NCBI GenBank assembly: GCA_964547415.1
Contig: CAZJNX010000288.1
Location: 1-5,040, forward strand
Direction of reading: 5' to 3'
Source: CAZJNX01 sp964547415
GTDB lineage: Bacteria; Pseudomonadota; Alphaproteobacteria; Rhizobiales; Amorphaceae
Length of the DNA: 5,040 nucleotides
Position 1 is the first letter of the stretch. Each line of letters opens with the position of its first letter. A model generated the notes under the pieces. That model was not told the DNA's origin, did no database searches, and saw only the letters and a list, made by a program, of their open reading frames with translations. Below are positions 1-5,040 of this stretch, one piece after another. The position numbers and the translations under genes were made by a program.

Positions 1-108
1 GCCGCCGCCCGGCCCGCGGGCTGGGACGTGATCGCCGCCGAGGGGACGCCGGCCGACGTGCTCGCCCGCGCCGCGTCGCGCGTGCCGACGGGAAGGGGAT
101 GGCCATGA
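1..108 (+). CDS. C-terminal end of an unidentified protein (5' truncated by the window)
   Basis: Frame 1 is open from the left edge to a TGA at 106-108 and encodes about 35 residues, including W-D-V-I-A-A-E-G-T-P followed by a helix-like A-D-V-L-A-R-A. Third codon positions are mostly G or C, as in the real genes, and frame 2 stops early. The stop overlaps an ATG (ATGA, 105-108) that is the likely start of the dehydrogenase gene, as expected for two translationally coupled genes. A terminal beta strand followed by 'GTP..V..RA' is compatible with the tail of a P-loop kinase-like protein, but this is a weak impression and I do not recognise the family. The last few codons (GGA AGG GGA TGG CCA) overlap the next gene's ribosome-binding site and look less like the rest. 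The other frame open here (frame 3) would be an arginine-rich extension of the dehydrogenase and is implausible. Confidence 0.5.
   Translation, partial: AAARPAGWDVIAAEGTPADVLARAASRVPTGRGWP
91..98 (+). promoter_or_regulatory. Ribosome-binding site deciding the dehydrogenase start
   Basis: GGAAGGGG lies just upstream of four in-frame ATG codons at 99, 105, 111 and 120. It almost touches the ATG at 99 but sits 6-8 bases before the ATG at 105, which is the usual distance. The ATG at 105 also overlaps the upstream stop codon (ATGA). This favours 105 over 99. The ATG at 111 would give the common family N-terminus MRAMVL and cannot be excluded. Confidence 0.55.
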
Positions 109-1100
109 CCATGCGCGCGATGGTGCTGAAGGCGAGGGGGGCGCCGCTGGAGTTGGAGGAGCGGCCGGTGCCGGAGCCGGGGCCGGAGGACCTCCTGATC
201 GAGGTCTGTGCGTGCGCCGTCTGCCGGACGGACCTCCACGTGGTGGACGGGGACCTGCCGGACGGACCGCTCCCCATCGTGCCCGGGCACGAGGTGGTGG
301 GCCGCGTCGCCGCCACGGGCGCGGCCGTCACGGGCTGGCAGGCGGGCGAGCGGGTGGGCGTGCCCTGGCTCGGCGGCACCTGCGGGGTGTGCCGCTACTG
401 CCGCGCGGGCCGGGAGAACCTGTGCGACGCGCCCGTCTTCACCGGCTTCACGCGGGACGGGGGCTTTGCCACCCACTGCCTCGCCGACGCCCGCTTCTGC
501 CTGAAGCTGCCCGCCACCTACGGGGACGTGTCCGCCGCCCCCCTCCTGTGCGCGGGCCTCATCGGCTTTCGCACCTACCGGATGGCCGGGCCGGCTCGAA
601 ACCTCGGCATCTACGGCTTCGGCGCCGCCGCCCACGTGATCGCCCAGGTGGCCGTCGCGGAAGGGCGCCGCCTGTTCGCCTTCACCCGCCCGGGCGACAC
701 CCGCTCCCAGGATTTCGCGCGCAGTCTCGGCGCCGTCTGGGCCGGCGGGTCCGACGAGGACCCGCCCGAGATCCTCGACGCCGCCATGGTCTTCGCGCCC
801 GTCGGCGCGCTCGTCCCCGCCGCCCTTTCCCACGTCGCGAAGGGCGCGCCGGTGGTGTGCGGCGGCATCCACATGAGCGACATCCCGTCCTTTCCCTACG
901 CGCTCCTGTGGGGCGAGCGACAGGTGCGCTCCGTCGCCAACCTCACGCGGGAGGACGGGGCCCTCTTCATGGAGACGATCGGGCGCACGCCGGTCACCAC
1001 CCACACCCACGTCTACCCGCTCGGGAAGGCCAACGAGGCCCTCGCCGACCTGCGCCACGGCCGCTTCGAGGGCGCCGCGGTGCTCCTGCCCGCCGCCTGA
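105..1100 (+). CDS. Zinc-dependent alcohol dehydrogenase, medium-chain family (AdhA/AdhP type)
   Basis: Predicted cytoplasmic enzyme of 331 residues that oxidises primary alcohols to aldehydes, or the reverse, with NAD(P). Numbering from the ATG at 105, the N-terminal GroES-like domain carries the catalytic zinc ligands Cys40 (V-C-R-T-D), His62-Glu63 (P-G-H-E-V-V-G) and Cys149 (L-L-C-A-G). The structural-zinc lobe has all four cysteines, Cys93, Cys96, Cys99 and Cys107 (C-G-V-C-R-Y-C ... N-L-C-D). The Rossmann domain starts near 168 with G-I-Y-G-F-G-A-A-A-H, a subfamily variant of the usual GxGGxG, and strand two ends in F-T-R-P-G-D. That arginine may bear on NADP versus NAD preference, but this is a guess. 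Length and motif order are normal, so the gene looks intact. It overlaps the upstream gene by 4 bases and is followed by a hairpin terminator, so it probably ends an operon entering from the left. The physiological substrate cannot be read from the sequence. Confidence 0.93.
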   Translation: MTMRAMVLKARGAPLELEERPVPEPGPEDLLIEVCACAVCRTDLHVVDGDLPDGPLPIVPGHEVVGRVAATGAAVTGWQAGERVGVPWLGGTCGVCRYCRAGRENLCDAPVFTGFTRDGGFATHCLADARFCLKLPATYGDVSAAPLLCAGLIGFRTYRMAGPARNLGIYGFGAAAHVIAQVAVAEGRRLFAFTRPGDTRSQDFARSLGAVWAGGSDEDPPEILDAAMVFAPVGALVPAALSHVAKGAPVVCGGIHMSDIPSFPYALLWGERQVRSVANLTREDGALFMETIGRTPVTTHTHVYPLGKANEALADLRHGRFEGAAVLLPAA

Positions 1101-1138
1101 CCGGCGGCGCTGCCTGCCCGGCAGGCAGTTGCCTTTTC
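1091..1138 (+). terminator. Tandem hairpins with T-rich tail: probable intrinsic terminator after the dehydrogenase
   Basis: Two inverted repeats lie end to end. The first pairs CGCCGCC (1091-1097) with GGCGGCG (1103-1109) around TGACC and includes the stop codon. The second pairs CTGCCTGC (1110-1117) with GCAGGCAG (1121-1128), with a 3-base loop. The second is followed by TTGCCTTTTCT, an imperfect T tract of the kind seen in GC-rich genomes. The position right after the stop codon suits rho-independent termination. The second repeat also lies roughly 100 bp upstream of the predicted start of transcription at the sigma-54 promoter, so it could instead, or additionally, be an activator-binding site. 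Confidence 0.6.
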
Positions 1139-1156
1139 TGTGGGCATGGCGCTCCC

Positions 1157-1184
1157 GCGGGCGCCGGCCGCGGCGGCGGGCGCC
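1157..1184 (+). repeat. Short direct repeat GCGGGCGCC, two copies
   Basis: GCGGGCGCC occurs at 1157-1165 and again at 1176-1184, 19 bases apart, and each copy contains the palindrome GGCGCC. The pair sits between the terminator hairpins and the sigma-54 promoter. In DNA this rich in G and C a 9-base repeat can arise by chance, so a regulatory role is only a possibility. Confidence 0.25.
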
Positions 1185-1196
1185 ACGTTCGGCCGC

Positions 1197-1211
1197 TGGC
1201 ACGGTTGTTGC
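1197..1211 (+). promoter_or_regulatory. Sigma-54 (RpoN) -24/-12 promoter for the deaminase/ABC transporter operon
   Basis: TGGCACG (1197-1203), four bases (GTTG), then TTGC (1208-1211) matches the established sigma-54 consensus TGGCACG-N4-TTGC at every core base. The invariant GG (1198-1199) and GC (1210-1211) are separated by exactly 10 bases, the required helical spacing. With the final C at -12, transcription should start near 1223. That leaves a leader of about 26 bases which contains the GGAG ribosome-binding site (1236-1239) of the deaminase gene. The match lies in the only sizeable intergenic gap and points the right way. Sigma-54 promoters need an ATP-hydrolysing enhancer-binding activator. 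NtrC is a natural candidate for a nitrogen-scavenging operon, but I see no convincing NtrC dyad in the window. Confidence 0.82.
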
Positions 1212-1248
1212 GAAGCCGGTGCGTCGTCACCCGCCGGAGCGCCCGCCC

Positions 1249-1722
1249 ATGCCCACCCCCGAGGACTTCATGCGCCGCGCGATCGAGATCAGCCGCGCGG
1301 CCGTCGACACCGGCGACGGCGCGCCCTTCGCCGCCGTCGTGGTGAAGGACGGGAAGATCGTGGGGGAGGGGGTGAACCGCGTCGTCACCGACCATGATCC
1401 CACGTCCCACGGCGAGGTCGAGGCGATCCGGGACGCCTGCCGGACTCTCGGCACCTGGAATCTTTCGGGGTGCGAACTCTACACCACCTGCGAGCCGTGC
1501 GAGATGTGTGTCGCCACCATGTTCTGGGCGCGGATCGACAAGGTCTACTACGCCAACCGTCTCGCCGACGCGGAGGCCCTCGGCTTCGACCTCGCCCCGC
1601 TGAAGGCCCTCGTCCGCGCCGACCCGGCGGACCGCGCGACGCCCTACGTCCCGCTCCTGCGCGAGGAGGCGCTGCCCGTCATCGAGGCCTGGAAGACATC
1701 GCCCGGCTTCGACTCGTTCTGA
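1249..1722 (+). CDS. Guanine deaminase-like nucleobase/nucleoside deaminase (zinc-dependent, cytidine deaminase fold)
   Basis: Predicted cytoplasmic hydrolytic deaminase of 157 residues, close to the length I recall for B. subtilis GuaD (about 156) and similar along its whole length. GuaD converts guanine to xanthine and ammonia. The zinc site is complete: His54 and the proton-shuttle Glu56 in P-T-S-H-G-E-V-E-A-I-R, and Cys84/Cys87 in C-E-P-C-E-M-C. Around them are the N-terminal A-P-F-A-A-V-V-V-K-D-G strand, the G-V-N turn, and a C-terminal aromatic tail (A-W-K ... F-D-S-F) like the GuaD tail. The motif is HGE instead of the commoner HAE, and PFAA replaces PFGA, so the substrate may not be guanine. 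Relatives in this fold also act on ammeline, other pyrimidines or tRNA (TadA), but the length and C-terminus favour the GuaD branch. The start at 1249 has GGAG nine bases upstream. Longer in-frame starts would run back through the promoter. It is the first gene of the sigma-54 operon, 46 bases before the binding-protein gene. Confidence 0.85.
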   Translation: MPTPEDFMRRAIEISRAAVDTGDGAPFAAVVVKDGKIVGEGVNRVVTDHDPTSHGEVEAIRDACRTLGTWNLSGCELYTTCEPCEMCVATMFWARIDKVYYANRLADAEALGFDLAPLKALVRADPADRATPYVPLLREEALPVIEAWKTSPGFDSF

Positions 1723-1768
1723 AGGCCGGGATACCCCCCGCAAGAAAGACCACCAGAGGGTTTCAAGC

Positions 1769-2917
1769 ATGACACGCATCGTGGATCCGTTCGCGTTCCT
1801 GTCGCGCGGCATCGGCCGCCGGCAGTTCATGAAGGGGGCGGGCGCCCTCGGCGCGGCCGCCGCCACATCCTCGCTGATCCTGCCGAACGGCGCCCGCGCC
1901 CAGGACACGCTCAACCTCCTCACCTGGCCCGGCCACGCCGACCCGGCCGTCGTCGGCCCGTTCGAGGAGGAGTACGGCGTCAAGGTCGTCGCCAAGGAGT
2001 ACGTGGGCGGGGAAAACATGCTCGCCCTCGTCAACCAGTCGCCGCCGGGCACCTTCGACGTGGTCCTGTCCGACGCCGAGTACGTGGTCATGCTGCGGGA
2101 CGGCGGTTTCATCGAGGCGATGAACCCGGACGACTATCCGTTCGACGACCTGTTCCCGGAGTTCCGCGAGTTTCCGGGCCACTGGCTCGACGGCGAACTC
2201 TACTCCATGATCATTCGCTTCGGCTATCTCGGCATGTCCTACCGGACCGACGTCCTGACGCCGGAGGAAATGCGGTCCTACGCCGTCATGTGGGAGCCGA
2301 AGCTGGAAGGCGGCGTCGGCTTCTTCGACTGGTACCTGCCGACCATGGGCTGCCTGTCGCTTTATAACGGCAACCCGAAGCCGTTCGACATCGACGACGC
2401 CGCCTTCGACAAGCTGAAGGAGACGCTGTTCTCCCTCGAGCCGCAGGCGACCGGCTTCTACTCGATGGCCGACACCTTCTCCTCGCTCACCTCGGGCGCG
2501 GCCAAGGTGATCCCGGGCGTCGGCGACTGGATCACCCTGCTCCTCGCCGCCGACGGCGTGCCGGTCGATTCGGTCGTGCCGGAAGAGGGCGGCCTGCAGT
2601 GGACCGAGTCCATGTCCATCATGGCCGATTCCGGCAAGAAGGACCTCGCCCGCGCCTTCATCCAGTACATGACCTCGCCCGAGGGGCAGAAGCGCTCGGC
2701 CATGATGCCGGCCTACAACGCCTCCGTCCCCTCCCGCGCGGGCTGGGAGAAGCTGAACGCCGACGAGCCGGAGGCCGCCGTCCGCCTCAAGATGACGTTC
2801 GACAACCGCAACGTCATGGACGAGTACGCGGAAGGCAAGATCCACATCCGCAGGACGCCGGTGCAGCAGGACATCGAGACCTGGAACGACGCCTGGACCG
2901 AGTTCAAGTCGCTCTGA
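1769..2917 (+). CDS. ABC transporter periplasmic solute-binding protein, PotD-like, Tat-exported
   Basis: Periplasmic receptor of 382 residues that should bind a small solute and deliver it to the permeases encoded downstream. The N-terminus is a twin-arginine signal: G-R-R-Q-F-M-K with Arg17-Arg18, an alanine/leucine-rich stretch to about residue 38, and a probable cleavage after A-R-A at Ala44. The mature protein begins D-T-L-N-L-L-T-W, the usual opening of the spermidine/putrescine-binding family. Later family landmarks are T-F-D-V-V-L (95-100), V-P-E-E-G-G-L-Q-W (270-278) and A-F-I-Q-Y-M-T-S-P-E (296-305). Compared from memory with E. coli PotD, the tryptophans at 53 and 278 are kept. However, the PotD Tyr37 position appears to be His56, Asp257 appears to be Glu280, and the Asp168/Glu171 region reads F-D-W-Y-L-P. 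The ligand may therefore not be a classic polyamine. The start is supported by AGAGGG (1755-1760), eight bases upstream. A later start at Met21 would lose the Tat arginines. Confidence 0.9.
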   Translation: MTRIVDPFAFLSRGIGRRQFMKGAGALGAAAATSSLILPNGARAQDTLNLLTWPGHADPAVVGPFEEEYGVKVVAKEYVGGENMLALVNQSPPGTFDVVLSDAEYVVMLRDGGFIEAMNPDDYPFDDLFPEFREFPGHWLDGELYSMIIRFGYLGMSYRTDVLTPEEMRSYAVMWEPKLEGGVGFFDWYLPTMGCLSLYNGNPKPFDIDDAAFDKLKETLFSLEPQATGFYSMADTFSSLTSGAAKVIPGVGDWITLLLAADGVPVDSVVPEEGGLQWTESMSIMADSGKKDLARAFIQYMTSPEGQKRSAMMPAYNASVPSRAGWEKLNADEPEAAVRLKMTFDNRNVMDEYAEGKIHIRRTPVQQDIETWNDAWTEFKSL

Positions 2918-2931
2918 TCGTCCGTTGACCA

Positions 2932-2960
2932 TGCCGGGCGGCGCGCGTCGCCGCCCGGCA
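2932..2960 (+). promoter_or_regulatory. Perfect 12-bp intercistronic hairpin between the binding-protein and permease genes
   Basis: TGCCGGGCGGCG (2932-2943) is the exact reverse complement of CGCCGCCCGGCA (2949-2960), with a 5-base loop (CGCGT). It starts 14 bases after the binding-protein stop codon and ends 28 bases before the permease start. No T tract follows, so it is not a simple intrinsic terminator. Stem-loops at this exact place in ABC operons (for example malE-malF in E. coli) are known to protect the upstream mRNA from 3' exonucleases and keep binding protein in excess over membrane components. That role is inferred here from position and structure. Confidence 0.75.
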
Positions 2961-2988
2961 CCTTCCGAAAGGCTCCAGGTCGCGCGGC

Positions 2989-3894
2989 ATGGCAACCGAG
3001 ACCATCGGCAGCGAGGCGGCAGGCGCGGGAGAGGGCGATGCGCCCGCCCGGCCGCGGCGCGACCTCTTCCCGGCGCTGTTCATCTCGCCGCCGCTCGTCT
3101 GGCAGATCTCGTTCTTCGTCACGCCGCTCGTCTTCCTCGTGTGGATGACGTTCTGGCGGGTGCGCAACTTCCGCCTCCAGCAAGACTTCGTGTTCGACAA
3201 CTGGGAGCGGATCTTCTCGGCCGGCTTTTTCTACGACGCTTACGCCCACACCTTCACGCTGGCCACCGTCAACGCCGTCGTGGCGAGCCTGCTCGCCTTT
3301 CCGGCGGCCTACTACCTCGCCTTCCGCGCCTCCTCGCGGATGCGGGCGGTCGCCGTCGTGCTGCTGGTGACGCCGTTCTTCACGAGCTACCTGGTGCGGA
3401 TCTATTCGCTCCAGATCATCCTCGCGGAACAGGGCATCATCAATCACGTTCTCGGCGGCCTCGGCATCGGGCCCGTCACCATGCTCGGCAACGCCTTCGG
3501 CACCGTCCTCGGCTACCTGACGTTCACGCTCCCGCTCGTCACGCTGATCCAGTTCCTGGCGCTGTCCAACGTGGACAGGCGGCTCATGGAGGCGGCGGAG
3601 AACCTCGGCTGCAACCCCTTCGAGGTGGTCTTCAAGGTGGTGCTGCCGGCGGCACGCGTCGGCCTCGTCATGGCGGCGACGTTCGCCTTCCTGCTGTCCT
3701 TCGGCGATTACGTGAGCCCGCTCTTCCTCGGGGGCTCCAAGCCGCCCACCCTGTCGATCCTGATCGCCGACCAGGTGAAGTCCGGCAACAACTGGCCGCG
3801 CGCCTCCGTCGTCGCCGTCGTCATGGTGGCGACCCTCGTCACGGTGCTCCTCGTCATCACCATGATCGCCTACGCCCGGAGGCGCCCGCGATGA
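2989..3894 (+). CDS. ABC transporter inner-membrane permease, PotB-like
   Basis: Integral membrane subunit of 301 residues, one of the two halves of the translocation pore. After a polar cytoplasmic N-terminus of about 25 residues there are six hydrophobic segments, at roughly 27-55, 88-112, 118-140, 170-192, 223-244 and 271-294, ending in a basic tail (A-R-R-R-P-R). The cytoplasmic coupling loop that contacts the ATPase is present at 201-221: E-A-A-E-N-L-G-C-N-P-F followed by V-V-F-K-V-V-L-P. F-G-D-Y-V-S-P-L-F-L-G-G just after it is typical of the PotB branch. The start at 2989 has only a weak AGG (2977-2979) as ribosome-binding site and follows the intercistronic hairpin, consistent with lower translation than the binding protein. 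The stop overlaps the next gene by four bases (ATGA, 3891-3894). Length is normal for the family and the gene appears intact. Confidence 0.92.
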   Translation: MATETIGSEAAGAGEGDAPARPRRDLFPALFISPPLVWQISFFVTPLVFLVWMTFWRVRNFRLQQDFVFDNWERIFSAGFFYDAYAHTFTLATVNAVVASLLAFPAAYYLAFRASSRMRAVAVVLLVTPFFTSYLVRIYSLQIILAEQGIINHVLGGLGIGPVTMLGNAFGTVLGYLTFTLPLVTLIQFLALSNVDRRLMEAAENLGCNPFEVVFKVVLPAARVGLVMAATFAFLLSFGDYVSPLFLGGSKPPTLSILIADQVKSGNNWPRASVVAVVMVATLVTVLLVITMIAYARRRPR

Positions 3895-4706
3895 GTGCCG
3901 GCGCCGGGCGCCGCCGCGCCGACCTCGTCCTGAAGATCTACGTGATCGCGCTGTTCGTCTTCCTGCTGGCGCCGATCGTCACGCTGATCGTCTTCTCGTT
4001 CAACGTAGACCGCTTCCCCTCGCTGCCCTGGGGCGGCTTCAGCCTGACGTGGTACGAGGCGATCCTGTCCGACCACACGATCCACACCGGTTTCCGCAAC
4101 TCCGTCATCGTGGCGGCGACCGTTTCCGTCGTCGCGACCGCGCTCGGCTTCTGCGCCGCCTACGCCGACTACCGCTTCCGCTTCTTCGGCAAGACCGGGT
4201 TCCTGGCGCTCGCCGCCATGCCGCCGACGGTGCCGGTGGTGATCCTCGGGATCGCCAACCTCACCTTCTTCTCCCAGGTGGGGCTCGCGGGGACGCTCCA
4301 GGCCGTCATCATCGGCCACATCGTGTTCTGCGCGCCGTTCGCGATGGCCCTCATCCGCATCCGCCTCGCAGACCTCGACGCGGACATCGAGAAGGCCGCC
4401 TGGAACCTCGGCGCCACCCGCATCGCCACCGTCCGCGACGTGGTGATCCCGTTCTGCCGGCCCGCCATCCTCTCGGCGATGGCGATCACGGCGGCCGTGT
4501 CCTTCGACGAGTTCATGATCGCCTGGTTCGTGTCCGGCATCAACGAGACGCTCCCCGTGCGCATCCTCGCCATGCTCCAGGGCCAGGTCTCCCCCCGGAT
4601 CAACGCGGTCGGCAGCCTCGTCTTCCTCGTCACGATCACCCTCGTGATCCTCGCCCAAGTCGCCGTCTTCTCCTGGCGGAAGACGCGGCGGCAGCCGCAA
4701 GGATGA
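3891..4706 (+). CDS. ABC transporter inner-membrane permease, PotC-like
   Basis: Second permease half, 271 residues. Hydrophobic segments lie near 14-37, 70-92, 103-126, 135-155, 193-213 and 240-262, with basic residues at both ends (R-R-R at 7-9; R-K-T-R-R at 263-267). The coupling loop is at 167-191 (E-K-A-A-W-N-L-G-A-T-R ... V-I-P-F-C-R-P). S-F-D-E-F-M-I-A-W-F at 204-213 and the conserved L-P-V-R-I stretch after it are hallmarks of the PotC branch. The start ATG at 3891 overlaps the stop of the first permease gene and has GGAGG (3878-3882) eight bases upstream, so the two permeases are translationally coupled and probably made in equal amounts. The reading frame stays open far upstream through the first permease gene, but that stretch is an arginine-rich shadow and not part of this protein. 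Confidence 0.93.
   Translation: MSAGAGRRRADLVLKIYVIALFVFLLAPIVTLIVFSFNVDRFPSLPWGGFSLTWYEAILSDHTIHTGFRNSVIVAATVSVVATALGFCAAYADYRFRFFGKTGFLALAAMPPTVPVVILGIANLTFFSQVGLAGTLQAVIIGHIVFCAPFAMALIRIRLADLDADIEKAAWNLGATRIATVRDVVIPFCRPAILSAMAITAAVSFDEFMIAWFVSGINETLPVRILAMLQGQVSPRINAVGSLVFLVTITLVILAQVAVFSWRKTRRQPQG
4699..4703 (+). promoter_or_regulatory. Ribosome-binding site deciding the ATPase start
   Basis: AAGGA at 4699-4703 runs directly into the first possible ATG (4703), leaving no room for that codon to be used with it. The second in-frame ATG at 4712 is eight bases downstream, the usual distance. The ATG at 4703 does overlap the permease stop as ATGA, so coupled re-initiation there remains possible. 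Confidence 0.5.
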
Positions 4707-4711
4707 GCCCG

Positions 4712-5040
4712 ATGGCCCTTCCCATCATGACCCTCGACGCGGTCGAGAAGCGCTACGGCGAGACCGTCGCCGTTGATCGCATCGACCTTGCCATCGACAA
4801 GAAGGAGTTCGTCGTCCTGATGGGCCCGTCGGGCTGCGGCAAGACGACGACGCTGAGGATCCTCGCAGGCCTCGAGACGCCGACGGCGGGTCTCGTGAAG
4901 ATGTGGGACACGCCCATCAACGACCTGCCGCCCTGGAAGCGGGACACGCCGCTCGTCTGGCAGAACTACGCGCTCTTTCCGTTCCTGTCGGTCCTGAAGA
5001 ACGTGGAGTTCGGCCTCAAGCAGCGGCGGACCCTCCCCGC
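4712..5040 (+). CDS. ABC transporter ATP-binding protein, PotA-like (3' truncated by the window)
   Basis: Cytoplasmic ATPase that powers the transporter; only about the first 109 residues are in the window. Numbering from 4712, the protein opens with M-T-L-D-A-V-E-K-R-Y-G, the usual first strand of the nucleotide-binding domain. The Walker A loop G-P-S-G-C-G-K-T-T follows at 38-46 (Lys44 contacts ATP phosphates), and then L-A-G-L-E-T-P-T-A-G. The Q-loop is at 82-92 as V-W-Q-N-Y-A-L-F-P-F-L, with Gln84. Tryptophan before that glutamine and 'FPFL' after it, instead of the commoner FQ and 'FPHL', mark a distinct branch of the PotA-like ATPases. The signature motif, Walker B and any regulatory domain lie beyond the right edge. 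ATGs at 4703 and 4727 are alternative starts. It is the fifth gene of the operon and completes the set needed for an importer. Confidence 0.93.
   Translation, partial: MALPIMTLDAVEKRYGETVAVDRIDLAIDKKEFVVLMGPSGCGKTTTLRILAGLETPTAGLVKMWDTPINDLPPWKRDTPLVWQNYALFPFLSVLKNVEFGLKQRRTLP

Noticed and set aside
1148..1184. Several small GGCGCC/CCGCGG palindromes in the intergenic region
   Set aside because: They are too short and too easily produced by chance in GC-only sequence to be called operators. Only the 9-base direct repeat is listed, at low confidence.
1129..1248. Longer N-terminus for the deaminase starting at 1129
   Set aside because: The extra 40 residues are arginine-rich, would be read through the sigma-54 promoter and its predicted start of transcription, and have no counterpart in the family. 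The start at 1249 has a well-placed GGAG and gives the usual length.
212..1345. + strand open frame of about 377 codons overlapping the dehydrogenase gene
   Set aside because: Its translation is extremely rich in arginine, proline and glycine without motifs. The frame of the dehydrogenase gene contains all the expected zinc and Rossmann motifs.
994..2112. Long minus-strand open frame of about 372 codons across the dehydrogenase end, intergenic region and deaminase
   Set aside because: It runs opposite two recognised genes, the terminator hairpins and the sigma-54 promoter, and its translation shows no family motifs.
1763..2995. Long minus-strand open frame of about 410 codons opposite the binding-protein gene
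   Set aside because: It mirrors the codon periodicity of a clearly real + strand gene, its translation is low-complexity (rich in G, R, V, E, H), it has no recognisable domain, and it is a usual artefact of very GC-rich DNA.
2925..3890. Apparent 593-codon fused protein extending the second permease upstream
   Set aside because: The upstream 322 codons lie in a different frame over the first permease gene and translate to arginine-rich noise. The true start at 3891 has a strong ribosome-binding site and begins a normal-length permease.
1..5040. tRNA or rRNA genes, CRISPR arrays, insertion sequences, prophage or toxin-antitoxin genes
   Set aside because: None seen. There are no regular repeats with spacers, no transposase or integrase motifs, and no tRNA-like TTCGA arms with matching stems. 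Nearly all of the window is explained by intact metabolic and transport genes.

Overview
The window looks like chromosomal DNA from a very GC-rich Gram-negative bacterium, most likely an alphaproteobacterium of the Rhizobiales/Rhodospirillales type. Codon third positions are almost all G or C, genes are tightly packed on the + strand, one exported protein carries a twin-arginine (Tat) signal, and there is a textbook sigma-54 (-24/-12) promoter. The taxonomic call is inference only.

Layout: (1) Bases 1-108 hold the last codons of a gene entering from the left, whose stop codon overlaps the start of the next gene. (2) 105-1100 encodes a complete zinc-dependent, NAD(P)-linked alcohol dehydrogenase of the medium-chain family. 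(3) 1101-1248 is the only real intergenic region. It carries two back-to-back hairpins with a T-rich tail (probable terminator) and then a sigma-54 promoter match about 40 bp upstream of the next start codon. (4) 1249 to the right edge is one operon: a guanine-deaminase-type nucleobase deaminase, a Tat-exported PotD-like solute-binding protein, two inner-membrane permeases of the PotB/PotC kind, and the first third of the ABC ATPase, which runs off the window.

The second operon reads as an import-and-deaminate module. The binding protein captures a small nitrogenous solute in the periplasm, the two permeases and the ATPase move it in, and the cytoplasmic deaminase releases ammonia from it or from a product. 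The sigma-54 promoter fits control by nitrogen status or by a dedicated enhancer-binding activator. The transporter belongs to the polyamine-type ABC family, but several ligand residues known from E. coli PotD appear changed and the co-transcribed enzyme is a nucleobase deaminase, so polyamine should not be assumed as substrate. A 12-bp perfect hairpin between the binding-protein gene and the first permease gene is a likely device for making more binding protein than membrane subunits.

The enzyme families are ordinary. The interesting part is the combination: a sigma-54-controlled deaminase at the head of a PotABCD-like operon with unclear substrate.
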